A model generated the notes under the pieces. That model made no database searches, was not told where the DNA came from, and worked only from the letters and a program-made list of their open reading frames with translations. Below are positions 42,435-50,445 of a DNA stretch of 64,000 nt, one piece after another. Source of the DNA: UBA6522 sp965205045 (lineage in GTDB: Bacteria; Pseudomonadota; Gammaproteobacteria; Steroidobacterales; Rariloculaceae); the NCBI GenBank assembly GCA_965205045.1, contig OZ242031.1, forward strand, positions 1,984,001 through 2,048,000. Reading direction: 5' to 3'. The first letter of the stretch is position 1; every line of letters starts with the position of its first letter. Both the position numbers and the translations under genes were made by a program.

Positions 42435-43802
42435 TTACAGCAACAGCGCCGCGGCGAGGCCCAGGAAGACGTAGAACCCGACCACGTCGGTGATCGAGGT
42501 CAGCAGCGCGCTGGATGCCACGGCAGGGTCGAAGCCTGCGCGCTGCAGCACGACCGGCAACACGCTTCCGGTTAATCCGGCCGTCAGCAGGTTGATCACC
42601 ATGGCCAGTGCGATGACGCCGCCCAGTGCGGGGCTGGCGAACCAGGCCCATGCCACCCCTCCGATGAGCACGGCGAACAGCAGGCCGTTCAGACCGCTCA
42701 CCAGCAGTTCCTTGCGGATCGCCCGTACCGCATTCATCGGTGTGAGTTCCTTCACGGCAATTGCGCGCACCGCGACGGTCAGGGCCTGGATCCCGGCGGT
42801 CCCGCCCATTGTGGCGACGATGGGCATGAGGATGGCCAGGGCCACCAGTTCCTGGATGGTGCCGGCAAACATGCTGATGACCCAGGAGGCGGCGATGGCG
42901 GCGACCAGGTGGATCATCAGCCAGATGAAACGCGATCGGGTCGTGTCCATGATGGCTTCGAAGAAATTGTCCTCGGCGCCGACGCCGGCCAGCGCCAGGA
43001 TGTCCTCTTCGTGCTCCTCGTGGATCACGTCGACGACGTCATCGACGGTGACCACGCCCAGCAACCGTCCGTCTCCATCGACCACCGGCGCGGATATGAG
43101 GTCTCGCTGACGGAACAGGAAGGCCACTTCTTCCTGGTCCATGCCGGCCGGAATGGTGCGCAGGTCCGGTCGAACGATGCCGGTGAGCGCTCCGGTGCGG
43201 CGGGTCCGCAGCACGCGGCTCAGCGGGATGGCGCCGATGGGCCGGTAACCCCGATCGACCAGGAAGAGATCGAAGAAATCGGCCGGCAGGCCGTCGGCCT
43301 CGCGCAGGTAGTCGATCGCGCGGCCCACGTCCCAGTCGTCGGGCAGCGCCACCACGTTGCGCTGCATGAGCCGGCCGGCGCTGTCTTCGGGCCAGGCAAG
43401 TCCTTCCCGGATCCGGTCGCGGCGAACGTCGGGCAGCACTCCGAGCACCGCCTGCTGCACGTCCGCGTCCAGCGCCTCGACGACCTCGACCGCATCGTCC
43501 GTGGCCATGGAAGCGACGGCCTCGGCCGCCTGTACCGTTCCGAGGCGTTCGACGACGCGTTCGGCGACGGCTTCGCCCAGTTCCGCCAGGATGTCCGGAT
43601 CGAACGGCTCGCGCAGCGTGTCGACCAGGCGGTTGCGTTCCCGGTGCGACACCCACTCCAGGAGATCGGCCGTATCGGCGGGATGCAGCGATTCCACCAG
43701 GCGCCGAACCGCGCGCTTGTCGTCCGCGTCCAGCGCCCGGATGATGTCGCCGGCAACGGAGGTGGAGAGATCGCCGGACATGCTGTTGCGGTCGGGATTC
43801 AT
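42435..43802 (-). CDS. mgtE: magnesium transporter MgtE
   Basis: The 455-residue protein has the full MgtE layout. There is a superhelical N domain (HPADTADLLEWVSHRERNRL, LGTVQAAEAVASMATDDAVEVVEAL), a tandem CBS pair (ADFFDLFLVDRGYRPIGAIPLSRVL; ISAPVVDGDGRLLGVVTVDDVVDVI), and five transmembrane helices carrying GGTAGIQALTVAVRAIA and a final SSALLTSITDVVGFYVF. N and CBS domains sense cytosolic Mg2+ and gate the pore. It is the first gene of an operon with an MscS channel. The start at 43802 lies 40 bp from the divergent DUF6491 gene, so the promoters overlap. Confidence 0.95.
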   Translation of the reverse strand: MNPDRNSMSGDLSTSVAGDIIRALDADDKRAVRRLVESLHPADTADLLEWVSHRERNRLVDTLREPFDPDILAELGEAVAERVVERLGTVQAAEAVASMATDDAVEVVEALDADVQQAVLGVLPDVRRDRIREGLAWPEDSAGRLMQRNVVALPDDWDVGRAIDYLREADGLPADFFDLFLVDRGYRPIGAIPLSRVLRTRRTGALTGIVRPDLRTIPAGMDQEEVAFLFRQRDLISAPVVDGDGRLLGVVTVDDVVDVIHEEHEEDILALAGVGAEDNFFEAIMDTTRSRFIWLMIHLVAAIAASWVISMFAGTIQELVALAILMPIVATMGGTAGIQALTVAVRAIAVKELTPMNAVRAIRKELLVSGLNGLLFAVLIGGVAWAWFASPALGGVIALAMVINLLTAGLTGSVLPVVLQRAGFDPAVASSALLTSITDVVGFYVFLGLAAALLL

Positions 43803-43812
43803 GTGGTGAGAC

Positions 43813-43818
43813 TATAAT
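43813..43818 (+). promoter_or_regulatory. TATAAT -10 element upstream of the DUF6491 gene
   Basis: A perfect TATAAT lies 24 bp upstream of the GTG at 43842, in the mgtE/DUF6491 divergent gap. No good -35 hexamer sits at 16-18 bp spacing. In this GC-rich context an exact match is still worth noting. Confidence 0.4.
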
Positions 43819-43841
43819 GGGATTTCATCGGCGCCGATACG

Positions 43842-44438
43842 GTGAATGACGTGAACTGCAGGATATCGATCTATACGTTTGCGCTGTGCTGCCTGGCCAC
43901 AGGAGTGGCGTTTGCCCAGGGCTCTCCCGACGGCGCCGAACCTCCCGTTTACGATCTGGACGAGGAGGATTTCGCCATCGATCGCGAGGGGGAACGGTGC
44001 ATCAACACGCGCAATATACGCAGCACCGACGTCCTCGACGAACGCACCATCCTGTTTCGGATGCGTGGCCGTGACTACTATGTGAACTATCTTCGCAACG
44101 ACTGTCCCGGCCTGGTCCGGGAGGAACGATTTTCCTACCGCACCACCGGCGGGCGGCTCTGCCAGGTGGACACGATCCGCGTGCTCGAGCAGTTCGGGGG
44201 ATACATCCAGGAGGGAATGAGCTGTGGCCTGGGTGTCTTCTATCCCATTACCGGGGAGGAGGCGGAATTCCTTGCCCTGGAACCGGAGGAGCGGCGGGGC
44301 AGGCCGGCGATTGGCGTATCCAATCCGAACGCCGTTCACGGTGGGGACGAGGAGGCGGCCAGCCGGGCTGCGTCGGGCGCGGGAGAAGCGGCGGGCGACG
44401 AGGCCGAAAATACGGAAGCCGGCGGCGGCGCCGAATAG
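43842..44438 (+). CDS. exported DUF6491 family protein
   Basis: The 198-codon product has a leader with a central hydrophobic stretch (IYTFALCCLATGVAFA). The DUF6491 core follows: ERCINTRNIRSTDVLDERTILFRMRGRDYYVNYLRNDCPGLV (continuous block, Cys at both ends), RFSYRTTGGRLCQVDTIRVL and a final Cys in GMSCGLGVF. The last ~45 residues are Ala/Gly/Glu-rich and disordered. The start is GTG at 43842; GTG at 43851 is an alternative. Function unknown, periplasmic by its leader. Confidence 0.8.
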   Translation: MNDVNCRISIYTFALCCLATGVAFAQGSPDGAEPPVYDLDEEDFAIDREGERCINTRNIRSTDVLDERTILFRMRGRDYYVNYLRNDCPGLVREERFSYRTTGGRLCQVDTIRVLEQFGGYIQEGMSCGLGVFYPITGEEAEFLALEPEERRGRPAIGVSNPNAVHGGDEEAASRAASGAGEAAGDEAENTEAGGGAE

Positions 44439-44552
44439 AATTCTTTGGAATTCTTCGCTCTCGGTGCGTTTCCGCAGTGCGGCGATGCTGGCACAATCGA
44501 ACACTGGAAAACACGTATCGAATCGGGAAATACGCCGGGGAGGCCACGAGTC

Positions 44553-44966
44553 ATGCGCATGATCACACTTCTCTCGGCCGCGGCGCTGCCGCTTCTGGCG
44601 GTCACGGCTTCCGCACACCATTCCTGGTCGGCGGAATACGACACGCGCAGTTCCATCGTCGTGGCCGGCGTGGTCTCGGAGTACCTGGGCCGCAGGCCCC
44701 ATCCGTCCATGACGTTCGAAGTGCGGGCCGACGATGGCACGGTCGAGCAGTGGACCGCCGAGTGGAACGGCAATTTCGTGGACGGGTCGGGCGAGTCCTA
44801 CGATCCCGATCTGTTCGGTCCCGGCGAGGCGATCACCGTCACCGGCCAGCGGCACCGCAACGAAGACCGGCTGTTCGTCCGCCTGCGCACCGTCGTGCGC
44901 GACGCCGACGGCGTGCAGTTCGAGAGCCGCAGGGGCGGCAGGGACCGCAACGGGCGCGGGCGGTAG
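44553..44966 (+). CDS. secreted DUF6152 family protein (third stand-alone type)
   Basis: The 137-residue product has a signal peptide (MITLLSAAALPLLAVTASA) followed at once by HHSWSAEYDTRSSIVVAGVVSEYLG and PHPSMTFEV. The NPH of other members is changed to RPHPSM. The C-terminus is Arg/Gly-rich (SRRGGRDRNGRGR) and may be disordered. It lies 115 bp after the DUF6491 gene on the same strand. DUF6152 appears in four places in this window (1763, 33242, 39149, 44553), so the family must be important to this organism, though its role is not known. Confidence 0.8.
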   Translation: MRMITLLSAAALPLLAVTASAHHSWSAEYDTRSSIVVAGVVSEYLGRRPHPSMTFEVRADDGTVEQWTAEWNGNFVDGSGESYDPDLFGPGEAITVTGQRHRNEDRLFVRLRTVVRDADGVQFESRRGGRDRNGRGR

Positions 44967-44969
44967 CGG

Positions 44970-45142
44970 TCACTCCGGCAGCCGCCTCGGCGTCGCCTCC
45001 GAGCAGGTCCGCGGGCTGCCGGACAGGTCGTGGAAGGCGCTGGCTTCCTTGCCGAAGACATTGAGCATGTGGAACTCCGACGCCGAGGCGTAGCCGGCCG
45101 TGAGATTCGAGACGGCGCCGTTGCCACGGCCCGCCAGGTCCC
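44970..45142 (-). pseudogene. C-terminal coding remnant, unidentified
   Basis: A minus-strand frame reads NGAVSNLTAGYASASEFHML, then NVFGKEASAFHDLSGSPRTC, to a stop at 44970. Codon third positions are overwhelmingly G or C, as in true genes here, which makes it likely that this is or was coding. The frame is entered from inside the GlcG-like gene's end without a start; ATG at 45067 would give only ~32 codons. I do not recognise the family. Confidence 0.3.
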
Positions 45143-45144
45143 CG

Positions 45145-45591
45145 CTAATCCGGCGGGGCGGCGCCGATAGCGTTCAGCGCGATCTCGGCGATGCGCTGAT
45201 CCTCTTCCCAGGTCGCGCCGGCGACGCCGATGCCGCCCACGCATTCGCCGTCCACCATGATGGGATAGCCGCCTTCCATGGCCGTCCATCGTTCCGGTCC
45301 CGCCGCCAGGCTCAGCCCCACGGCGTGCAGCAGGTCCAGGTGCTGCCCCTCGGCGCCCTGCGTCGTTGTGGCTCGCCGGTTGGACGCCGCGCAGGCCGCC
45401 TTGGTGAGCGAGGAATGGACCGTGTGGAAGCGCCCGCCGTCCATCCGCTCCAGCAACAGCAGGTGGCCGCCGGCGTCGACGATCGCGATCGTGACCGCAA
45501 AGCCCATGGCCTCGGACTCGGCGGTCGCCGCGGCCATCATGGTTTTCGCGCCCAGGGAAGTCAGGCGCTTGCTGGAGGCGAAAAATGTCAC
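45145..45591 (-). CDS. GlcG/HbpS family haem-binding-type protein
   Basis: The 148-residue protein fits the family: GFAVTIAIVDAGGHLLLLERMDGG, TVHSSLTKAACAASNRRAT with SLTKA shaped like the usual S-x-x-KA, and a GGYPIMVDGECVGGIGVAGATWEEDQRIAEIAL end. No signal peptide is visible, so it is probably cytosolic. Members bind haem or small organic ligands, and the exact ligand is unclear here. It ends ~10 bp downstream of the NYN-domain gene on the same strand, so both may be co-transcribed. Confidence 0.85.
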   Translation of the reverse strand: MTFFASSKRLTSLGAKTMMAAATAESEAMGFAVTIAIVDAGGHLLLLERMDGGRFHTVHSSLTKAACAASNRRATTTQGAEGQHLDLLHAVGLSLAAGPERWTAMEGGYPIMVDGECVGGIGVAGATWEEDQRIAEIALNAIGAAPPD

Positions 45592-45601
45592 GGCGGGATT
45601 G

Positions 45602-46420
45602 TCACGAGCGTGCCCAGATCACGTCACGGATGATATAGCCGCCGGAGCGTTCGTCCAGTTCCAGTTCCACCTGGCCCCGGTCGCGGGCCTCTTCCAGCAG
45701 GCGGCTGAAGGAGTTGAAGCCGTAATAGCTCTCGTTGAAGCCGGGCCGGCGGCGCTTGAGCGCCTGCTTGACCATGGAACCCCAGAGTTTCTCCTCGTCG
45801 CCCCGCTCCGCGTTGAGGGCTTCCGCGGTCTCGAGCGTGAGGTCGATGCCCTCCTGCATGCGGTCGCTTCCTTCCTGCGCGCGGCCGCTTGAACCGGACG
45901 ACTTCTTCCGGGCGGCCGGCGTGGCCGCAGGTTTGCGCTGCCGACGCTCCCGGATGAGATCGTCGTAGTAGATGAACTCGTCGCAGGTGTTGATCAGCAG
46001 GTCGGACGTGGAGTTCTTTACGCCCACACCGATCACGATCCTGGCATTCTCGCGGAGCTTGCTGACCAGCGGGGAAAAGTCCGAATCGCCGCTGATGACG
46101 ACAAACGTGTTCACATGGGACTTGGTGTAGCAGAGGTCCAGCGCATCCACCACCATGCGGATGTCGGCGGAGTTCTTGCCCGACTGGCGCACATGGGGGA
46201 TATCGATGAGTTCGAAATTGGCCTCGTGCATGACCGCCTTGAATTCCTTGTAGCGGCCCCAGTCGCAGTAGGCTTTCTTGGCGATGATGCTGCCCTTGAC
46301 CAGGAGGCGCTCGAGCACGCGGTTGATGTCGAACCTGGCGTAGCGCGCATCGCGGACCCCGAGCGCGATGTTTTCGAAGTCGCAGAACAGGGCGAGGCGA
46401 TTGTCAACTGAATTGGTCAT
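45602..46420 (-). CDS. NYN-domain (LabA/DUF88) RNase-like protein with OST-HTH/LOTUS domain
   Basis: The 272-residue product has an N-terminal NYN (PIN-like) domain: ALFCDFENIALG (first Asp), KNSADIRMVVDALDLCY, VVISGDSDFSPLVSKLREN and VIGVGVKNSTSDLLINTCDEFIYYD. A charged linker follows. The C-terminal ~80 residues, WGSMVKQALKRRRPGFNESYYGFNSFSRLLEEARDRG, match the OST-HTH/LOTUS RNA-binding fold. The acidic residues expected for metal-dependent nuclease activity are present. It probably acts on RNA; bacterial members are little studied. Confidence 0.9.
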   Translation of the reverse strand: MTNSVDNRLALFCDFENIALGVRDARYARFDINRVLERLLVKGSIIAKKAYCDWGRYKEFKAVMHEANFELIDIPHVRQSGKNSADIRMVVDALDLCYTKSHVNTFVVISGDSDFSPLVSKLRENARIVIGVGVKNSTSDLLINTCDEFIYYDDLIRERRQRKPAATPAARKKSSGSSGRAQEGSDRMQEGIDLTLETAEALNAERGDEEKLWGSMVKQALKRRRPGFNESYYGFNSFSRLLEEARDRGQVELELDERSGGYIIRDVIWARS

Positions 46421-46722
46421 GAACTACCCGCGAAGTGCGCCGAGAGGGCGTGGAATGGATGGGATTCTACATGGACCGCGAGTCTGTCGGGCGGATTCGC
46501 CGCGCGGGCGGCGTTGGCGATCCCGTTTGCGGCGGTCTGCCCGCGGTTCGCCGTCGTGACCGCGGTCTTCCCGCGGTGGCGAACGTTTCCGGCATGATCT
46601 GGGGGATTCGGGTATTCTTCGGCGAAATTTCAACCGAGCCGGAGTGGGCCGCCTGAGCAACCCGTGGCAAATGCTGCGGGACTATTGCCACGGGCTGCTA
46701 AAGTTCACCCGACCACCGAACC
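46421..46722. other. intergenic region before the second MscS gene
   Basis: No coding frame is convincing in these ~300 bp. The segment 46490-46590 is rich in degenerate CCGCGGT-type words (GCGGTCTGCCCGCGGTTCGCC and similar, broken up). The notable element is the inverted repeat listed separately at 46661-46694. The promoter of the downstream channel gene should be here. Confidence 0.5.
46661..46694 (+). promoter_or_regulatory. perfect 10-bp inverted repeat upstream of mscM-like gene
   Basis: CCCGTGGCAA (46661-46670) and TTGCCACGGG (46685-46694) form a perfect palindrome with a 14-nt spacer, ending 28 bp before the ATG at 46723. It could be a repressor operator or an mRNA hairpin near the ribosome binding site. 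No T-run follows, so it is unlikely to be a terminator for the distant upstream gene. Confidence 0.45.
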
Positions 46723-47970
46723 ATGAATCAAGTGATCGACAGCCTGACGGGCTGGTTCTCCGGCCTGCCCTACATCGTCCACACGCTTGGCAGCGTCGCC
46801 GTTCTGCTGCTTGCCGCCCAGTTGCTTCATTGGCTCGTCAGGCGCCGATTGGTGGGACTCCTCGGCCGCCTGGCCGGGCGCACCAGCCAGCAATGGGACG
46901 ACCTCATTCTGGAGCACGGAGTGCTCGACCGGCTGGTTCAGGCGGTGCCGGCACTGGTGGTGTACTTCGGCATCGCCCATGTCCCCGGCCTCGGCCAGTC
47001 CCTCTCCCAGATCATCGCCAACGTTGCCATGGCCTGGCTGGCACTGGCCGTCACGCTCGCGGTCGGCGCGCTCCTGAGCGCCGGGACCGCGATCTACGAG
47101 ACCTGGCCCATCGCCCGGGACCGTCCCATCAAGGGATTCGTGCAGGTCGCTCAGATAGTCGTCTTCATCCTGGGAGCGGTGTTCGTCATCTCGGCGCTGA
47201 TGGCGCGGTCGCCGGTCGTCCTGCTGACCGGCTTCGGCGCCATGACGGCGATCCTGCTGCTGGTGTTCAGGGATACGATCCTGTCGCTGGTTGCCAGCAT
47301 CCAGCTCACCACCCTCGACATGGTCCGGGTCGGCGACTGGATCGAAATGCCGCAGTACGACGCCGACGGCGATGTGGTGGACATCGCGCTGCATACCATC
47401 CGGGTGCAGAACTGGGACAAGACGATCACCACCATCCCGACCCACAAGCTGATCAGCGAATCGTTCAGGAACTGGCGCGGCATGCAGGATTCGGGCGGCC
47501 GCCGCATCAAGCGCTCCATCCACATCGACGCCAGTTCGGTGCGCTTCCTGACCGACGGCGAGGTGGAGAAATTCACCCGCTTCACGCTGCTGCGCGACTA
47601 CATCCAACACAAACGCGACGAGCTTGCCGCCTACAATGCCGCCCTGGATGATCCGGAGACCGCCAACGTGAACCTGCGCCGGCTCACCAATCTCGGCACG
47701 TTCCGGGCTTACCTGTGGAATTACCTGCAGAATCACCCGCAGATCCATCACGGCATGACCCTGTTGGTTCGACAGCTTCAGCCGGGGGAGAAGGGCATCC
47801 CCATCGAGATATACTGCTTCACCAGTACCACCGAATGGGCCGCGTACGAAGGCATCCAGGCGGACATCTTCGACCATGTGCTCGCCCAGTGCGGGGAATT
47901 CGGGTTGAGCGTGTTCCAGGCGCCGAGCGGAACCGATGTCACGGCCTTGCGCGGTTCCGTCGGGAATTGA
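46723..47970 (+). CDS. MscM/YbdG-type mechanosensitive channel
   Basis: The 415-residue protein has five N-terminal transmembrane segments, then the MscS-like pore and beta domain: LLTGFGAMTAILLLVFRDTILSLVASIQL, MVRVGDWIEMPQYDADGDVVDIALHTIRVQNWDKTITTIPTHKL. The insertion after SESFRNWRGMQDSGGRRIKRSI and the long C-terminal domain (EIYCFTSTTEWAAYEGIQADIFDHVL) are typical of YbdG/MscM. It gives small-conductance tension-gated activity and osmotic protection. Its last ten codons (VTALRGSVGN) are imitated at the end of the NotI-like gene 1.1 kb downstream. Confidence 0.93.
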   Translation: MNQVIDSLTGWFSGLPYIVHTLGSVAVLLLAAQLLHWLVRRRLVGLLGRLAGRTSQQWDDLILEHGVLDRLVQAVPALVVYFGIAHVPGLGQSLSQIIANVAMAWLALAVTLAVGALLSAGTAIYETWPIARDRPIKGFVQVAQIVVFILGAVFVISALMARSPVVLLTGFGAMTAILLLVFRDTILSLVASIQLTTLDMVRVGDWIEMPQYDADGDVVDIALHTIRVQNWDKTITTIPTHKLISESFRNWRGMQDSGGRRIKRSIHIDASSVRFLTDGEVEKFTRFTLLRDYIQHKRDELAAYNAALDDPETANVNLRRLTNLGTFRAYLWNYLQNHPQIHHGMTLLVRQLQPGEKGIPIEIYCFTSTTEWAAYEGIQADIFDHVLAQCGEFGLSVFQAPSGTDVTALRGSVGN

Positions 47971-47971
47971 T
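47942..47971 (+). repeat. imperfect 30-bp direct repeat, left copy (end of mscM-like gene)
   Basis: 25 of 30 bases match 49028-49057. Both copies encode (T/A)ALRGS(V/T)G(N/D) and the stop in the same relative frame. They bracket the methylase/endonuclease fragments. The arrangement resembles a target-site or attachment duplication, though with this divergence chance is not excluded. Confidence 0.5.
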
Positions 47972-48345
47972 TGAGGGACCGGCACCGGATATCCTTTGTG
48001 CCGGAAGGCGAGTGGCTCTCCAAGGTGCGGGACGCGCCGGCGAGCGTACTGCAGAAGCTGACGGCTAAGGACACGACCAAGTTCCGCCGCTTGGACAGGG
48101 GTCTGCCGTCGATCACGCTCCGCTGTGGCGAGGCCGTGTACCATCCGCTGGAGAATCGGTACGTAACGCCTCGCGAGGCGGCGCGAATCCAAGGCTTCCC
48201 TGACAAGCATGAATTTGTGGGGCCTATCCGTCGGCGGAGCGGGTCCGTCCGCGACTTGGACCAGCACCGGCAAGTGGCCAACGCCGTGCCCCCGCCGCTG
48301 GCTGAATCCGTCGCAGGTAGCATCAGGTCGTCTCTGTGCCTGTAG
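47971..48345 (+). pseudogene. C-terminal fragment of a C5-cytosine DNA methyltransferase
   Basis: The 124 codons cover only the end of a Dcm-like enzyme: RLDRGLPSITLRCGEAVYHPLENRYVTPREAARIQGFPD (region around motifs VIII-IX, continuous homology) and motif X RQVANAVPPPLAESVA. SAM-binding motif I, the catalytic PCQ and the ENV motif are all missing, so it cannot methylate. The frame begins with TTG directly after the mscM-like stop, where homology also begins, so the gene was cut at that point. The NotI-like gene overlaps its 3' end. Confidence 0.85.
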
Positions 48346-49055
48346 TCTACGAGCTCTTTGGCTCTGTCCTTGAGCGTGGGAATCAACAAGGATCGCTATT
48401 CGACGCGAAATGCCCGCACATGGGTGGCACCCAATGCAACGGTGGCGGCAACCGCGACATGGCGAGGTGGCCGGCGACCGAACAGCCACTGGCCCCTTTC
48501 TTCGCCGACTCCGTAGGTGAAATTGGGCAGGGGTATATCCCTTGTGGCGTATGTTCAGTGCAAACATCGAAGCCGTGGGCGATTTGCCCGCATCGACTGC
48601 TATCCCTGTCGACAGAGTCACCATCGAGCGTGCAGCGCGTGCTGTTCAACAAGGTCTTGCGGCTCGGTGGCTTTGAGTCGGGCAATGTCGTTCGCGTCTG
48701 GTCTGAAGTCCCCTTGAGGGATAAGACGCAAAATCTGAACTATAGGCTTGATTACGTCTTGCGTAGCGGAGAGGGTCCGCCGCTGGTGGTCGAGATCATG
48801 ACCGCCTCTACCTCCGGCGGTAATCGGTCCCAACGAACCGACATAAGGAATGCCTTTTGCGACGCGGTGCTCCACGCTATGGGCACTATTCCCGAAAAAA
48901 GGCAGTCTCCCGGCGTGAATATCCGGCAGGTCTGGGCAAGAATGGCCTCGCAACTGGTTGTGAAGTCTCAGATCGTGAACGCATGGGGTGGCCGCACCAT
49001 TTGGGTTGTGCAGGACACGCTTGTCGCGGCCCTGCGCGGTTCCACGGGGGATTGA
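48336..49055 (+). CDS. NotI-family restriction endonuclease, probably C-terminally altered
   Basis: The 239-residue product (GTG start, overlapping the methylase stop by 10 nt) has FDAKCPHMGG, IPCGVCSV and WAICPHRLL. Together these give the four-cysteine set that binds iron in NotI-like enzymes. The nuclease core follows: LNYRLDYVLR and LVVEIMTASTSGGN. Relatives such as NotI have over 300 residues, so this one ends early. Its last residues (VAALRGSTGD) copy the end of the upstream mscM-like protein, suggesting that the true end was lost in a rearrangement. Without a complete methylase partner an active enzyme would be harmful, so it is likely inactive. Confidence 0.7.
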   Translation: MPVVYELFGSVLERGNQQGSLFDAKCPHMGGTQCNGGGNRDMARWPATEQPLAPFFADSVGEIGQGYIPCGVCSVQTSKPWAICPHRLLSLSTESPSSVQRVLFNKVLRLGGFESGNVVRVWSEVPLRDKTQNLNYRLDYVLRSGEGPPLVVEIMTASTSGGNRSQRTDIRNAFCDAVLHAMGTIPEKRQSPGVNIRQVWARMASQLVVKSQIVNAWGGRTIWVVQDTLVAALRGSTGD

Positions 49056-49057
49056 TG
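49028..49057 (+). repeat. imperfect 30-bp direct repeat, right copy (end of NotI-like gene)
   Basis: See the left copy at 47942-47971. This copy forms the last nine codons and stop of the endonuclease frame; the following sequence (GGGGTGTG) differs from the left copy (TGAGGGAC). Confidence 0.5.
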
Positions 49058-49070
49058 GGGTGTGTTTCGA

Positions 49071-50084
49071 TTATGCCCATGGCGGGCGGGCCAGCAGTTC
49101 GTCCCCTGTGCCGCAGTCGATGATCCTCTCGCCGGCTTCGGCGAGGCGGGACGGGTCGGTCACGGCATCGAGCCGGCGGGCGAACTCCGCCGCCGCCGTG
49201 CTGCCGAACTTGCGCTCCGCCTGTCGCCGCAGCAACTCCCGCTGGGCTGCGAGGCCCCGCTCAATGCCCTGCTCGATGCCTTGCCGCATGGCATGCCGGC
49301 GCTGCGAGCGCAACATCGGGTCGTCGTCCGGCCCGGTGCCCTCCCGCGCGCCGAGATCCAGGCCCACCCGCTCGATAATCCCCAGCGTCGCCGCCGTCGG
49401 GGCCCTCTCGTCCAGGGCGGCGTGGATTTCCTCCGCCGTCCAGCCCGGGAACGCCCGGCTCTCCCCGGACACGCGGTACGCGCCGCCCTCCAGCAAGTGA
49501 ATCGTCAGCCCCGGAAGCCGGCTCCTGGGACGGCTCGGCGCGGGCTCGGCGGGCACCTGGATCCACACCTCGGGAAAACCCCATGCCTCATAGAGCTTCA
49601 GCTTGCCGCGCCGCGCGTCCGTGGTGTGGTCCACCTCCAGCACGACGTCCGGGAAGTCGTGCTCGCCGACCACCATCGCCGCGGAGCCGGGCAGATTCGC
49701 CGACAGCGGGCGCAGGTACAGCGACTCGTCCGCCTCCAGGATTCGCCGCGCCGCGCCGTCGCCGCCGCGCAGCAGCAGGTCCATCGAGCCGAAGCAGGTC
49801 ACCGGCGAGCCGCGCACCGCCGCGATGCGCTCCGCCAGCGCCGCCAAGGCCCGTGAGGGGCGCTCGTGGACGGGGGTGGCGGGCTCGCACACCCAGGCGG
49901 TCTCGGCGTCGGCGTCCCAGAACTCGATGCGCCCTTCGCAGGCATGGATCTCGGAGCGCTTCACGCGCCGCGGAGTGCAGCCCGGGAACTCCAGCCCGGG
50001 CAGGGAGGGGGCCGTCCAGCCGCCGTCCGCGTCCGTACGGATCGGAAACCCTTCGGCGTCCAGCCTGATCAGGGTGCTGCTCAT
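49071..50084 (-). CDS. Uma2 family (DUF820) endonuclease-like protein
   Basis: The 337-residue product (ATG 50084) contains the Uma2 PD-(D/E)xK core: ESLYLRPLSANLPG, VGEHDFPDVVLEVDHTTDARRGKLKLY (Asp and Glu, with Lys late) and YEAWGFPEVWIQVP. The C-terminal part has EGTGPDDDPMLRSQRRHAMRQGIEQGIERGLAAQRELL (broken here by a helix boundary) and REDAERKF-like helices, as in Rpn/Uma2 relatives. These are presumed DNA nucleases of transposon or housekeeping type with no clear role. Its end lies 15 bp from the NotI-like gene, convergent. Confidence 0.8.
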   Translation of the reverse strand: MSSTLIRLDAEGFPIRTDADGGWTAPSLPGLEFPGCTPRRVKRSEIHACEGRIEFWDADAETAWVCEPATPVHERPSRALAALAERIAAVRGSPVTCFGSMDLLLRGGDGAARRILEADESLYLRPLSANLPGSAAMVVGEHDFPDVVLEVDHTTDARRGKLKLYEAWGFPEVWIQVPAEPAPSRPRSRLPGLTIHLLEGGAYRVSGESRAFPGWTAEEIHAALDERAPTAATLGIIERVGLDLGAREGTGPDDDPMLRSQRRHAMRQGIEQGIERGLAAQRELLRRQAERKFGSTAAAEFARRLDAVTDPSRLAEAGERIIDCGTGDELLARPPWA

Positions 50085-50440
50085 TCGCAAAGTATAGTCA
50101 CGGCCTGGAATCGGCGCCACTCGGTCCGCCATGCCACTCGGTCGACGCCAGTGCCGCTCGGTCGACGCCAGTGCCGCGCGGCGATTCTCCGGCGCAATCG
50201 CAGTATTCCCGTAGCGGCGAGCATCCCCGGCGTGGCTTGGGCGATTTCGCCGGGCGGACTTGGAGCTTTAATCTCCGGGCTGATCGACGAAAGAAGGTTG
50301 TTGACTCCATCTTTGTCGAGCACGTCAAGTGTGGGGGTTTGTTTTCGGCGGGCGCAGAGATGCCAAATGACGTGCTTATCATCCTGTCCTTCCACCAGGA
50401 GCACTTTTTCGCTCGGCGGCAATGATCCGGCGCCAGCCAT
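50081..50440 (-). pseudogene. TOPRIM (DUF3226-like) protein, C-terminus lost
   Basis: The first ~55 codons match the start of DUF3226 TOPRIM proteins: KVLLVEGQDDKHVIWHLC, with the catalytic Glu, and LDVLDKDGVNNLLSSISPEIKA. The DxD part expected later is missing, and the remaining codons are read-through into repeat sequence. Full-length proteins have ~200 residues. It begins 5 bp after the AAA ATPase stop. AAA-TOPRIM gene pairs are known from OLD-like and PARIS-like phage defence; this one has lost its effector. Confidence 0.75.
50116..50181 (-). repeat. 20-bp tandem repeat at the end of the TOPRIM fragment
   Basis: GCC(A/G)CTCGGTCGACGCCAGT occurs at 50133-50152 and 50153-50172, with partial units on either side (50116-50132 and 50173-50181). 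It lies after the point where TOPRIM homology stops. Slippage here may have helped to damage the gene. Confidence 0.7.
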
Positions 50441-50445
50441 TCCAC

